The notes under the pieces: generated by a model
The model's database searches: none
What the model was told of the DNA's origin: nothing
Seen by the model: the letters and a program-made list of their open reading frames with translations, nothing else
Position numbers and translations under genes: made by a program
DNA from: Caballeronia hypogeia
GTDB lineage: Bacteria; Pseudomonadota; Gammaproteobacteria; Burkholderiales; Burkholderiaceae
DNA length: 64,000 nt
NCBI RefSeq assembly: GCF_001544875.2
Contig: NZ_FCOA02000009.1
Location: 167,646 to 231,645 of the forward strand
Direction of reading: 5' to 3'
Shown here: positions 1 to 8,878 of the stretch, one piece after another
Position numbering within the stretch: the first letter of the stretch is position 1
Layout of the letters: every line of letters starts with the position of its first letter

Positions 1-1
1 C

Positions 2-775
2 GGCATGTCGCACAAGGCGATGAACCGCATACGCGGCAATCGCCTGTCGATGATCTTCCAGGACCCGATGAGCTCGCTCAATCCGTATCTCACGATCGAG
101 CGGCAGATGACGGAAGTGCTGGAGCTGCACAAGAACGTCACGCGCCGCGAGGCGAAGAAGCGCGCGATCGCGATGCTCGAAGCCGTGCGCATTCCCGAGG
201 CGGCGCATCGCATTTCGCAGTATCCGCACGAGCTGTCGGGCGGCATGCGCCAGCGGGTGATGATCGCGATGGCCTTGCTGTGCGAGCCCGAAGTGCTGTT
301 CGCCGACGAACCCACCACCGCGCTCGACGTCACCGTGCAGGCGCAGATCCTGCAATTGCTGCGCAATCTCCAGCATGACTTCGGCACGTCCATCGTGCTG
401 ATCACGCACGACCTGGGCGTCGTCGCCGGGCTGTGCGAACAGGTCATGGTCATGTACGGCGGCCGCGTGATGGAGCAATGCGACGCCAGCACGCTGTTTT
501 CGAAGCCTTCGCATCCGTACACCATCGGCCTGTTGCGCGCGTTGCCGCGTCTGGATCACGACGGCGGCGAGCTCACCGGCATTCCCGGCAATCCCCCGAA
601 CATGGCGCATCCGCCGGCGGGCTGCCCGTTCCACGAGCGTTGCGCCGATGCGACCGATGACTGCGCGACGAACGCGCCCGCGCTCAAGGCCGTCGATGGC
701 GTGCACTGGCTGCGCGCCTGCCATCGTCCCGTCGACGAGATGAAAACCCGCTATCAGGAAACAAGCCATGTCTGA
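2..775 (+). CDS. Dipeptide/oligopeptide ABC transporter ATPase, DppD/OppD type (5'-truncated)
   Basis: One of the two nucleotide-binding subunits that power peptide uptake across the inner membrane. The gene enters from outside the window: the Walker A loop is missing, and the readable part begins just before the Q-loop (MIFQDP). Visible parts are the signature LSGGMRQRV, Walker B (VLFADEP) followed by TTALDV, the H-loop ITHD, and the C-terminal oligopeptide/dipeptide extension with the cysteine cluster CPFHERC...C typical of this subfamily. The stop overlaps the start of the next ATPase by 8 bp, so the two are translationally coupled. Permeases and the binding protein presumably lie upstream. 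Family assignment is firm; the exact substrate (dipeptide, oligopeptide, glutathione) cannot be told from this fragment. Confidence 0.9.
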   Translation, partial: GMSHKAMNRIRGNRLSMIFQDPMSSLNPYLTIERQMTEVLELHKNVTRREAKKRAIAMLEAVRIPEAAHRISQYPHELSGGMRQRVMIAMALLCEPEVLFADEPTTALDVTVQAQILQLLRNLQHDFGTSIVLITHDLGVVAGLCEQVMVMYGGRVMEQCDASTLFSKPSHPYTIGLLRALPRLDHDGGELTGIPGNPPNMAHPPAGCPFHERCADATDDCATNAPALKAVDGVHWLRACHRPVDEMKTRYQETSHV

Positions 776-1751
776 CGCGACGATTCTCTCCGTGCGCGAC
801 ATGCGCGTGCATTTCCAGGTGAAGTCGAAGAACCGCCTGCCGTGGGCGCCGCGCCGCACGCTCAAGGCCGTCGATGGCGTGAGCTTCGAGCTTGCGGCGG
901 GCGAGACGCTCGGCGTTGTCGGCGAATCGGGTTGCGGCAAGTCCACGCTGTCGCGCGCGATGCTGAATCTGATTCCCGCGACGAGCGGCGAAATCGTGTG
1001 GATGGGCTCGCGACTGTCGAACGCATCGAAGCGCGAGTGGCATCGCGTGCGCGCCGACGTGCAGATGATTTTTCAGGACCCGCTCGCCTCGCTCGATCCG
1101 CGCATGACGGTCGGGCAGATCATCGCGGAGCCGCTCGTCGAGCACCGGCCGGACATGCACAAACGCGAAATCGACGCCCGCGTGCGCGCGATGATGGCGC
1201 GCGTCGGCCTGCGCGAGCAGATGATCAATCGTTATCCGCACGAGTTCTCGGGCGGACAGTGTCAGCGCATCGGCATTGCGCGGGCGCTGATCGTCGAACC
1301 GAAGCTCGTGATCTGCGACGAACCCGTCTCCGCGCTCGATGTCTCGATTCAGGCGCAGATCGTCAATCTGCTCAGGTCGCTGCAGAAGGAGATGAAGCTC
1401 GCGCTCATCTTCATCGCGCACGACCTGGCCGTGGTGCGCCATATCTCCGATCGCGTGATGGTGATGTATCTCGGCCGCGTGATGGAGCTCGCGCGGAAAC
1501 ACGCGCTCTACGATTCGCCACGCCATCCGTACACGCGCGCGCTGCTCTCGGCGGTGCCGGTGCCCGATCCGGCGGTCGAACGCGGCAAGGTCGTGCAGAT
1601 TCTGTCGGGCGACATCCCTAGTCCGATCGACCCGCCTGCGGGTTGTGTGTTCCATACGCGCTGCCCGATGGCGCAGGCGCGCTGCGCGCAGGAAGTGCCC
1701 GCGTTGCGCACGCTCGGGCCAGATTCGCAGGCGGCGTGCTTGTTCGCTTGA
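768..1751 (+). CDS. Dipeptide/oligopeptide ABC transporter ATPase, DppF/OppF type
   Basis: Second ATPase of the peptide importer, 327 aa, normal length for DppF/OppF. Walker A is GESGCGKST near residue 60, the Q-loop is IFQDPLASLDPR, the signature is SGGQCQRIGIARAL, Walker B is LVICDEP followed by VSALDVS, and the H-loop is FIAHDLAVV. The C-terminal extension has PPAGCVFHTRCP. It starts with ATG inside the end of the preceding ATPase (coupled translation) and is the last gene of that operon; the next gene, a porin, begins about 220 bp downstream. In this family DppD and DppF form a heterodimer on the cytoplasmic face. The substrate is not determinable here. Confidence 0.93.
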   Translation: MSDATILSVRDMRVHFQVKSKNRLPWAPRRTLKAVDGVSFELAAGETLGVVGESGCGKSTLSRAMLNLIPATSGEIVWMGSRLSNASKREWHRVRADVQMIFQDPLASLDPRMTVGQIIAEPLVEHRPDMHKREIDARVRAMMARVGLREQMINRYPHEFSGGQCQRIGIARALIVEPKLVICDEPVSALDVSIQAQIVNLLRSLQKEMKLALIFIAHDLAVVRHISDRVMVMYLGRVMELARKHALYDSPRHPYTRALLSAVPVPDPAVERGKVVQILSGDIPSPIDPPAGCVFHTRCPMAQARCAQEVPALRTLGPDSQAACLFA

Positions 1752-1968
1752 GCCGCTGCCGCGCTGATTAAAAAACCAATGACATTCGAGGAAACGACGT
1801 TCCCGCAATAAACCACGCCCCATAAAACGAGGCGGCCCGCGCCGCCCGCTTCCCGGTTCGACAATTCGCCTGTCCATCTCGATGCTTCGCATCGCCGGAT
1901 GAGGCGATTTGCAATCCTTAGTTTTGTATAAGCCGTCAGCAGCTAGAAAATAAATGGAGATCTTTGTC

Positions 1969-3375
1969 GTGCAAAAACAAAAACGCTCACTCGCGCTATC
2001 GATTTTGCTGTTCAGCGGTGTCATGGCCGTGACGCCCGCCGCGCGCGCCGATGACACGCCACCGCCGCCCGACGCGCCTTCGCGTCATACAGAAGCGCCG
2101 CCCGATGCGCCGCCGAACACCGCAGCCGATGCGCCCGTGAGCAGTCAGGCGAAGTCGAATGGTTTCATCGAGGATTCGCATCTGAACCTGCTGTTCCGCT
2201 CGTACACCGAACACGACGACTTGAAGGGCGCGGGCAAGAAGGATGCGTGGGTGCTGGGCGCGCAGGCCGTGTTCGAATCGGGCTACACGAAAGGGCTGAT
2301 CGGGCTGGGCGGCGACGTGTCGCTATTCGGCGCGTTCAAGCTGAACGGCGGCATGGGCGCGGGTAATCGCGTGCACGTCGGCACGGACGGTGGCGGGTCG
2401 AATCAGCTCGCGTGGGCATACCCCGGCGTGTGGGACGTGAAGGCGCGCGTGTCGAACACGGTGCTCAAGTACGGTCAGCAACTCTTCGACAACCCGTTCC
2501 TCGTGCCGCACGACAACCGTGCATTGCCGCCAACGTATCGCGGCTTCTCGCTCGCCAGTAATGAGATCAAGAATCTGACGCTCAAGGCCGGCACGGTCGA
2601 CGCGGTGCTGGCGCGCGGCATGACGACCACGAGCCAGTTGCTGACCGAATACGGCGGCACCCACGTTTCGCGCTTCACGTACTTCGGCGGCGACTGGACG
2701 CGCGGCGACGATACGGCCGTCTCGCTGTATGGCAGCGTCGCGAACAACGTGTGGCAGCAGTACTATCTGACGGCGACGCAGAGCATCGGCGATCCGAAGT
2801 CGATTCGCTGGACCGGTTCGTTGAACTACTACTACACGAGCGCGATAGGTGACAAGCTGCAAGGGCCGATCAACAACAACGCGTATTCGCTGGCGCTCGC
2901 CGGCACGCACGGCGCGCATACGGTGCAGGTCGCGTTCCAGCAGATCGTCAGCGACCAGACCTTCGACTACATGGGCCAGTCTGCGGGCGACTATCTCTCG
3001 AACTCGCTCGATGTGGACTACAACCAGCCGCATGAAAAATCGCTGAGCCTGTCGTACACGCTGAACCTGAAGGAGTACGGCGTGCCGGGCTTAAAGTTCA
3101 CGCTGTGGACCGCATACGGCTGGGGCGCCGATGGCAGCAACATGGCTTACGGCGGCAGTTCGCAGGCGGCCAAGTACATGGTCGGCGGCCAGCCGATCGG
3201 TGGCACGCACTACGAAGTCGGCGTGATCCCGAGCTACACGGTGCCGGACGGCAAGTTCAAGAACACCTCGGTCAAGTTCTATTACATGCACCATCACAGC
3301 AACAGCCCGTACTATCCGGATGGCACGAGCGACGTGTATCGCCTGATGGTGAACGTCCCTGTGAACGTGTTCTGA
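1969..3375 (+). CDS. OprD-family outer-membrane porin (GTG start)
   Basis: Outer-membrane substrate-selective channel, 468 aa from the chosen start. Residues 1-25 form a signal peptide: basic KQKR, a hydrophobic stretch, then the cleavage site ARA|DD. A proline/aspartate-rich linker (about 30-55) precedes the barrel, which carries the OprD-family start FIEDSHLNLLFRSY and ends in a C-terminal Phe suited to BAM recognition. I prefer GTG at 1969 over ATG at 1954: GGAGA at 1956-1960 lies 8 nt upstream of the GTG, and the extra MEIFV would only lengthen the signal peptide. It sits just after the peptide-importer ATPases, so peptide or amino-acid entry is a reasonable guess, as for Pseudomonas OprD/OpdP. 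Confidence 0.88.
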   Translation: MQKQKRSLALSILLFSGVMAVTPAARADDTPPPPDAPSRHTEAPPDAPPNTAADAPVSSQAKSNGFIEDSHLNLLFRSYTEHDDLKGAGKKDAWVLGAQAVFESGYTKGLIGLGGDVSLFGAFKLNGGMGAGNRVHVGTDGGGSNQLAWAYPGVWDVKARVSNTVLKYGQQLFDNPFLVPHDNRALPPTYRGFSLASNEIKNLTLKAGTVDAVLARGMTTTSQLLTEYGGTHVSRFTYFGGDWTRGDDTAVSLYGSVANNVWQQYYLTATQSIGDPKSIRWTGSLNYYYTSAIGDKLQGPINNNAYSLALAGTHGAHTVQVAFQQIVSDQTFDYMGQSAGDYLSNSLDVDYNQPHEKSLSLSYTLNLKEYGVPGLKFTLWTAYGWGADGSNMAYGGSSQAAKYMVGGQPIGGTHYEVGVIPSYTVPDGKFKNTSVKFYYMHHHSNSPYYPDGTSDVYRLMVNVPVNVF

Positions 3376-3492
3376 CGGCAGCAATACGCGCCGCGGCGTA
3401 AACCCTACAAAAATACCCGTTTACATTACGTTTAGCTTTCGTATATAAAGGATGTGCGTGCTGCGGATTGCCATGTCTCGCCACGCTCATCC

Positions 3493-3526
3493 GCCCGGCA
3501 GGCCTGTCTCTGCCGGGCTTTTTTTT
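3493..3526 (+). terminator. Rho-independent terminator after the porin gene
   Basis: Perfect 8-bp stem GCCCGGCA / TGCCGGGC (3493-3500 and 3511-3518) with a 10-nt loop, followed by eight T (3519-3526). It lies about 120 bp after the porin stop. Confidence 0.85.
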
Positions 3527-3608
3527 GTCCGCAATTGCGCATCTTACTGCAGCTTTCATACCTTACGAGAAAGCTGTTCGTAATGGAAAGCCCCGCCATT
3601 TCTTTCGC

Positions 3609-3641
3609 TTGACTTACTTGATATATCACATACTGTGTATA
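3609..3641 (+). promoter_or_regulatory. Candidate promoter and operator of the oxalate/formate-type carrier
   Basis: TTGACT (3609-3614) is a near-consensus -35 box. The -10 box is uncertain: TACTGT at 3631-3636 gives a 16-nt spacer. A perfect 10-bp palindrome TGATATATCA (3619-3628) lies in the spacer, followed by TGTGTATAT, in an AT-rich patch unlike its surroundings. That is where a repressor could sit. It is a reading of the sequence only; the regulator is unknown. Confidence 0.4.
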
Positions 3642-3723
3642 TGCGGCGACGCATGAAAATCTCGTCGCGGGAGACGCCGTTCGGCGTCCGCATACACAAG
3701 GCAATGTTGCCAAGGAGACAGGC

Positions 3724-5040
3724 ATGGGAATGAACCAGATGGACCGCCGGGAAGGGGCGTCGCGTCTCGCGTCGTCGTGGGTGCAGTTGGTTTTCGGCGT
3801 GATTTGCATGGCGATGATCGCCAACATGCAGTACGGCTGGACGCTGTTCGTCAATCCGATCGACGAGAAGTATCACTGGGGCCGCGCGGCCATTCAGGTG
3901 GCGTTCACGATTTTCGTCGTGACGGAAACCTGGCTGGTTCCGGTCGAAGGCTATCTGGTCGACAAGTACGGGCCCCGTCCCGTGGTCGTCGGTGGCGGTT
4001 TGCTGTGTGCGATCGCGTGGGTCATCAACTCGTTCGCGGCGTCGTTGCCGATGCTGTATTTCGCGGCGGCGGTCGGTGGCGTCGGCGCGGGAGCGGTGTA
4101 TGGCACCTGCGTGGGCAATGCGCTCAAGTGGTTCCCGGAGCGGCGCGGACTCGCGGCGGGCATCACGGCCGCGGGCTTCGGCATGGGGTCGGCGGCGACC
4201 GTCGTGCCGATCGCGCACATGATCAAGTCGAGCGGCTACGAATCGACCTTCCTGTGGTTCGGTCTGGGACAGGGGCTGGTGGTCTTCCTGCTCGGCATGG
4301 CGCTGTATGCGCCGTCCGCGCAACTGATCGCATCGGTGAAGAGCACGGTCAAGGCCGCGGCCTACAACGCGAGCCCGAAGCAGGTGCTCGCCTCGCCGAT
4401 CTTCTGGGTCATGTACCTGATGTTCGTCATGATGGCCGCCGGCGGCCTGATGGCGACCGCGCAGCTCGGGCCCATCGCGAAGGACTTCGGGCTGCATGAC
4501 TCGCCCGTGTCGATTCTCGGTCTGACCTTGCCCGCGCTGACCTTCGCGCTCACCATCGACCGCGTGCTCAACGGGCTGACACGGCCGTTCTTCGGCTGGG
4601 TGTCGGACCGAATCGGACGCGAGAACACGATGTTCGTCGCGTTCGCGATCGAGGCGGTCGGCATTGTCGCGCTGTCGAAATACGGGCACAACCCGGTGGC
4701 CTTCGTCGTGCTGACCGGCATCGTGTTCTTTGCGTGGGGTGAGATCTACAGCCTGTTTCCGGCGACATGCGGCGACACCTTCGGTCCGAAGTTCGCGGCG
4801 ACCAATGCGGGCCTGCTGTATACGGCGAAGGGCACGGCGGCTCTGCTGGTGCCGTTCTCGAGCGTCATCACGAACATGACCGGAAGCTGGCACGCGGTCT
4901 TCATGCTCGCGGCGGGCATGGCGGCGATCTCCGCGTTCCTCGCGCTCTTCGTGCTCAAGCCGATGCGCAACGCGCACACCCAGAAGCACGCGCGCGCGGC
5001 GTCGCTCGACATGGCGTACACGCCGGCCGTGAAGGAATGA
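3724..5040 (+). CDS. MFS transporter, oxalate/formate antiporter (OxlT) type
   Basis: Inner-membrane carrier of 438 aa with about 12 hydrophobic helices. The N-terminal half reads like the OxlT subfamily: NMQYGWTLFVNP in the first helix region, DKYGPRPVVVGGG as the MFS A-loop, and ALKWFPERRGLAAGI after helix 4. A second A-like loop, GWVSDRIGRENTM, lies in the middle. In Oxalobacter the prototype exchanges oxalate for formate; related proteins carry other small mono- or dicarboxylates, so the substrate is open. AAGGAG (3712-3717) precedes the ATG. No formyl-CoA transferase or oxalyl-CoA decarboxylase gene is nearby, which weakens a strict oxalate role. Confidence 0.82.
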   Translation: MGMNQMDRREGASRLASSWVQLVFGVICMAMIANMQYGWTLFVNPIDEKYHWGRAAIQVAFTIFVVTETWLVPVEGYLVDKYGPRPVVVGGGLLCAIAWVINSFAASLPMLYFAAAVGGVGAGAVYGTCVGNALKWFPERRGLAAGITAAGFGMGSAATVVPIAHMIKSSGYESTFLWFGLGQGLVVFLLGMALYAPSAQLIASVKSTVKAAAYNASPKQVLASPIFWVMYLMFVMMAAGGLMATAQLGPIAKDFGLHDSPVSILGLTLPALTFALTIDRVLNGLTRPFFGWVSDRIGRENTMFVAFAIEAVGIVALSKYGHNPVAFVVLTGIVFFAWGEIYSLFPATCGDTFGPKFAATNAGLLYTAKGTAALLVPFSSVITNMTGSWHAVFMLAAGMAAISAFLALFVLKPMRNAHTQKHARAASLDMAYTPAVKE

Positions 5041-5059
5041 CGTGTTGAAGTGAGCAGGG

Positions 5060-5087
5060 CGGGCGACGCGGTGCGTCGCCCGTCTTT
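5060..5087 (+). terminator. Terminator-like hairpin after the MFS gene
   Basis: Perfect 10-bp stem CGGGCGACGC / GCGTCGCCCG with a 3-nt loop (GGT), then TCTTT. The U-tract is short, so efficiency is uncertain. It lies between convergent genes. Confidence 0.6.
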
Positions 5088-5100
5088 AGCCGGTCCGGAC

Positions 5101-6219
5101 TTAAACGACTGCCTTCAAAGGCATCGCTTCCTGTGCTGGCTGGTCGACACGAAGCTTCAGCCGCAAGGCGGGACCTTCGATGAGGTGCCACGACAGGAAT
5201 GCGAGCGCGAACGTGATGAGAGTCGATGCCGCCAGTTGCATGCCGTACGACCAGTGATTTCCGCAAAGGCAGACGAGCGTCTGTTGCACCGGAAATGCGT
5301 AGATATAAATGCCGTATGAGAAGTCGCCGAAGCGCCCGGCATGCCTGATGAACGGAGATGAAGCGGAGCCGAAGAAAATCACGGCCGGCGGCAGGATCAG
5401 AAACAGGGCGGCATATTCTCTTCCGGATGCGTACAGAGCCATCGCGGCGATACCGGCCACGGCCAGGATCACTCGCTTGCGAATGGCCCAGAGGTCGCGA
5501 AAGTAGTAAAGACACAGGCCATAGCAAAAGAACGTCCCGTATTCCAGACCGACCGATACGCCGGGCTTGTGTTGCACATCCTTGATCTCGAAGACGTAGG
5601 CGGCGAACGCGACGGCGCACAGCGCAAGCAACGGGCGCACACGCACCAGCCGGACGACGCCAAGACCGCGCAAGATCAGATACCAGTGGAACTCGAAAGG
5701 CAGAGACCACAACGAGCCGTTGACTGCGCGAGGAAACGGGTTATCGGCAAACACGCCCGGGAGTTCGTAGCGCATCGTCAGCTTCAGGACGCGAAAATAT
5801 TCCCAGGTCTGGGTGTCGCTGAAGTACTGGTCGGCTGGTAGCGTCGTAAGCAGCGGACCGAGCACGAAAACAGTCAGAAGCAGGACGACGATCAGCCCTG
5901 GCCAGGTTCGCAGAACGCGTTTCATCAGAAACCGCGCTACGGAGGGTCAGTTATCCCAGCTCTTCGTCACCAGATAACCGCTGATCGAAAAGACGACCAT
6001 CACGCCGATCAAGCCGAGATCCTTCACGGGCAGATTGGGGCCTGCCCGACCCATCAACGCGAATTGATGGCTGAACAGAACGAGATAAGCGGCGCCGAGA
6101 CGGAGAAGTCGAAGTTGTTGGACGTGTTCTTGTGCATGCTGCGGCAAGCGTGCTCTCGCCTGCTCGGTTATGTGTTTTTTTAGTATTCGAGAGGGCGAAG
6201 GCAATGCTGCCGCAAGCAC
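5101..6219 (-). pseudogene. Acyltransferase-3 family membrane protein interrupted by an in-frame TGA
   Basis: Integral-membrane O-acyltransferase family that acylates surface polysaccharides or lipids. The first part (6219-5947, about 90 codons) holds the family's N-terminal core, LRLGAAYLVLFSHQFAL with its conserved His, and GYLVTKSWDN. A TGA (5947-5949) follows directly. The same frame then continues PSVARFLMKRVLRTWPGL and runs with multiple membrane helices to 5101. Both halves are in one frame and together give 372 residues plus the internal stop, normal for the family, so a single nonsense change explains the break and no frameshift is needed. The second half could restart at ATG 5925 but would lack the conserved His. 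The gene is probably inactive unless the stop is read through or is a sequencing error. It lies convergent to the MFS gene. Confidence 0.8.
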
Positions 6220-6350
6220 AATCGAAGCAGCAGCGAAGCGGGCATCGACGCGCGGTCGTTCAGCGGGCGCGATTTTCTCTGACGCAGCTTGTCGATGTCA
6301 ATAATTGTCGCGTTGCGATAGCTGTCTCGCGCTTTTCGCAACGGGCACGA

Positions 6351-6494
6351 TCAGAACCGCATACCCACGTTGCAGCCGCCGAAGCCGCCGCCATTGGTTG
6401 CGAATCCGGCGCAGCCGAACAGGCCGCAGCCGCCGAGTGCGAGACAGGCGGCGACGACAATTGCCGCGGCGCGAAGAGAGGGGAGGTGTTTCAT
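6351..6494 (-). CDS. Small exported lipoprotein-like protein, 47 aa
   Basis: A short frame that reads as a complete secreted peptide. It has a basic start MKHLPSLR, a hydrophobic stretch AAAIVVAACLAL, a lipobox-like LGGC at about residues 20-23, then a short Gly/Cys-rich tail (GLFGCAG..., GGGFGGCNVG) ending in MRF. After lipidation at Cys23 the mature part would be only about 25 residues. I know of similar tiny Gly/Cys-rich lipoproteins in Burkholderia-type genomes, with no known function. It follows nnrS on the same strand after an 80-bp gap. No strong ribosome-binding site is visible, which lowers confidence. Confidence 0.55.
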   Translation of the reverse strand: MKHLPSLRAAAIVVAACLALGGCGLFGCAGFATNGGGFGGCNVGMRF

Positions 6495-6572
6495 GCTGAC
6501 ATCGGGAATCGGGGAAGCCGGATGCGATTGTCGGCGAACTCGCGCATCCCGATGTCAAAAAGCATTGCGCGA

Positions 6573-7802
6573 TCAGCCAGGCTTGCCGTCCTCGCGCGGC
6601 CTGAAGAGCGGCGCTGCATAAGCCGCGACATACAGCGCGAACGCGAGCACCCAGCACACACCAGCGCTCGTGATCCAGGTCGAATGCCACGAAGGCGCGA
6701 CGAGCGGCCCGAGCACCCGCAGCGCACTCGCCGACAGCACCAGCGCATAGCACGCGATATCGCGCCTGTCCGCGACGAGCGGCCGGCCCGTATGCCCGCG
6801 CGCGGTTCGCGTGATCATCGCGATGATCGCGCCGCCGATCGCGCCCGCAGCGAACGCATGGATCGCGAGACTATGCGGCACGCGCGCCAGGCCGAGCGCG
6901 GAAAGCGCGAGCAGCGCGAAGCCGAGTGGTAGCCACGCATAGGCCAGGTGCAGGATCGCGAGTATCGGCCGGCCACGCACCGCGAAGGAACGCCAGCCGA
7001 TCATCCGCGCCAGGTGCACGCCGCACGCCAGCAGGGCGAGCACGGCGACGATGCGGCCATCGAGCGCACAGGCATCCGCGACGAACGCCGCGAGCGTCAT
7101 CGGCGCGACCGCGAGTTCGACGACGCGCCAGCGGCGTGCGACGAAGCCGGGAATCGCGTTTGCGGTGAACATCGGAATCACGCGGCCGCCGACGACGCCG
7201 ACCAGCAACACGACGATGCCCGCCGACGCATACAGCGCGCGCATCGCGAGATCGAGACGTGCGTCGAATGAAAAGGCATGGAACGCGGCGTTCAGCGCGC
7301 CGAACGCGAGCAACACCGCCGCGACGAAATAGTTGCGCCGGTTGCCCGCTTTCACGAGCACGCGCAGCAGCAGAATCGCGGCGATGGGCAGGAACGCGCT
7401 GTCGACCACCGCCGCCGGCAGCGCCGGCCCGCTCCACACGAGCACGCGGCCTGCGAGCCAGAGCAGCGCGAGCGCGGCGAGCGGCGCCCCTTTGGCCGTA
7501 TCGCGCCCGGTCCACGCGCGCACGGCGGTCAGCAGAAAGCCGACGACGATCGCCGCCGCGAAGCCGAACACCATCTCATGCGCATGCCATCCCACCGGGT
7601 CCGCGCGCAGCACATAGCCGCCTGAAAGCGGCATGCCCGACAGCACGAGCAGCCACACCGTCAGGGCGAAAGCGCCAAACCCCGCGCCGCACAGGTAGAA
7701 CGGCCGAAAACCGAGGTTCAGCAACCCGAATCGCCGCCGATGCCGCGGTTCGCGCCGCTCCGGCGCCGCGATGAAAACGGTGTTGGGCTCTGCGATTTTC
7801 AT
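6573..7802 (-). CDS. nnrS: NnrS family membrane protein (nitric-oxide-related)
   Basis: Polytopic haem- and copper-containing inner-membrane protein associated with denitrification and nitric-oxide stress, 409 aa. After a short basic N-terminus it shows the family pattern LNLGFRPFYLCGAGFG and GWHAHEMVFGFAAAIVVGFLLTA, with conserved His residues in WHAHE, followed by about 11-12 hydrophobic helices. GAGGA stands about 6 nt before the ATG. It follows the cupin and AhpD-like genes on the same strand with short gaps, beside hmp and norR, so the NO context is strong. In Vibrio and Rhodobacter, NnrS lowers damage from nitrosative stress; its biochemical activity is not settled. Confidence 0.92.
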   Translation of the reverse strand: MKIAEPNTVFIAAPERREPRHRRRFGLLNLGFRPFYLCGAGFGAFALTVWLLVLSGMPLSGGYVLRADPVGWHAHEMVFGFAAAIVVGFLLTAVRAWTGRDTAKGAPLAALALLWLAGRVLVWSGPALPAAVVDSAFLPIAAILLLRVLVKAGNRRNYFVAAVLLAFGALNAAFHAFSFDARLDLAMRALYASAGIVVLLVGVVGGRVIPMFTANAIPGFVARRWRVVELAVAPMTLAAFVADACALDGRIVAVLALLACGVHLARMIGWRSFAVRGRPILAILHLAYAWLPLGFALLALSALGLARVPHSLAIHAFAAGAIGGAIIAMITRTARGHTGRPLVADRRDIACYALVLSASALRVLGPLVAPSWHSTWITSAGVCWVLAFALYVAAYAAPLFRPREDGKPG

Positions 7803-7829
7803 GACGTCCTCACGATGTAATGCCGTCGC

Positions 7830-8225
7830 TCAATGCGGAATCGGCTGCTTGATGGGGTCTGCGTCGCCCGCGATCGCGAATACCAGCAGCTTCGCCGGCT
7901 TCGTCGCGCTCGCGTTCTTCGAGACGATGTGATGCGCGCCGGGTGGCTCGTACCACGATTCGCCCGGGCCATAGGTCTTCGCCGGCGATCCTTCGAGCTG
8001 CGAGGTCACGTGGCCTTCGAGCACATAGGCGAAGATCGATCCGGGATGCATATGCGGCTCCGACGCCTGCCCGGGCTTGTAGCTCACCGTGGCCATCAGC
8101 ACGTTCTTGCCGGCGGCCTCGGGAATGGCTTGCTTCATCACCGGCCTGACCGTTTCCTCGTCGTGCGCGGATGCGTTCATCGCAGCGAGGGCAAGCACGG
8201 CTGTCACAACAAGTAGCTTGCGCAT
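7830..8225 (-). CDS. Exported cupin-domain protein
   Basis: 131-aa protein with a signal peptide (MRKLLVVTAVLALAAMNASA|HD) and one cupin barrel. The metal-binding motif 1 is EPHMHPGSIFAYVLEG (two His and a Glu), and motif 2 is GPGESWYEPPGAHHIVSKN. Export predicts a periplasmic metal-dependent or sensor-like cupin. Its GAGGA ribosome-binding site overlaps the stop of the AhpD-like gene, so the two are co-translated, and nnrS follows 27 bp later. The role is unknown; the context suggests stress or NO-related chemistry. Confidence 0.85.
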   Translation of the reverse strand: MRKLLVVTAVLALAAMNASAHDEETVRPVMKQAIPEAAGKNVLMATVSYKPGQASEPHMHPGSIFAYVLEGHVTSQLEGSPAKTYGPGESWYEPPGAHHIVSKNASATKPAKLLVFAIAGDADPIKQPIPH

Positions 8226-8235
8226 GTCTATGTCC

Positions 8236-8673
8236 TCAGGCCGGCAGCTTGCGGAACGCGATCGCGAAGCGGTTCCAGCTGTTGATCGCGGAGATGAGCA
8301 GCGTGAGGTCGACGATCTCCTCGTCGCTGAAGTGCGGCTTCACCGCTTGCCACACGGCATCGGGCACATGCTCTTGCGACACCAGCGTCAACGCCTCGGT
8401 CCATTCCAGCGCGGCGCGTTCGCGATCGGTGAAGAAGGGCGTTTCGCGCCATACCACCACGGTCGCCAGACGCCGGTCCGTTTCGCCGCCCTTGCGCGCA
8501 TCGGTGGTGTGCATGTCGACGCAGAACGCGCAGCCGTTGATCTGCGACGCGCGCAGACGCACCAGTTCGGTCAGCGATTTCTCGAGCGCCGACTTGCCGA
8601 CGCGCTCCTCGACGCCGATGAGCGCCTTGATCGCCGCGGGATTTGCCTTGTAGAAGTCGAGACGGGATTCCAT
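8236..8673 (-). CDS. AhpD-like carboxymuconolactone-decarboxylase-family protein
   Basis: Small all-helical peroxidase-type protein, 145 aa. The redox core is present: SLTELVRLRASQINGCAFC, with the CxxC pair and VDMH (His three residues after the second Cys), as in AhpD. YKANPAA near the N-terminus is typical of this subfamily. I start at ATG 8673 because AAGGAG sits 8 nt upstream; an in-frame ATG 13 codons earlier has no such site. Such proteins usually reduce peroxides or act in thiol-dependent detoxification. It is the first gene of a unit with the cupin and nnrS and is separated from hmp by a terminator. Confidence 0.88.
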   Translation of the reverse strand: MESRLDFYKANPAAIKALIGVEERVGKSALEKSLTELVRLRASQINGCAFCVDMHTTDARKGGETDRRLATVVVWRETPFFTDRERAALEWTEALTLVSQEHVPDAVWQAVKPHFSDEEIVDLTLLISAINSWNRFAIAFRKLPA

Positions 8674-8819
8674 TTGCGTAGGCTCCTTGCCGGGGTTTGG
8701 AAAGTGCGCCAAAGCGGCGCGACAAGGACAGATTAGGCGTTTCGGTGGCTGTGTTAAATGACCGGTTTTCGGGAATTTCAGGTGACCAGCAAGACGCTTC
8801 CGATTTGCATCGACGGCGT

Positions 8820-8850
8820 AAAAAAACCCGCGGCCGAAGCGCGCCGCGGG
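8820..8850 (-). terminator. Rho-independent terminator of hmp
   Basis: Read on the minus strand, CCCGCGGC (8850-8843) pairs perfectly with GCCGCGGG (8834-8827) across an 8-nt loop, followed by seven T (8826-8820). It separates hmp from the AhpD-cupin-nnrS unit. Confidence 0.85.
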
Positions 8851-8878
8851 TAATTGAAACGCAGGGCAGCGCGGGAGG

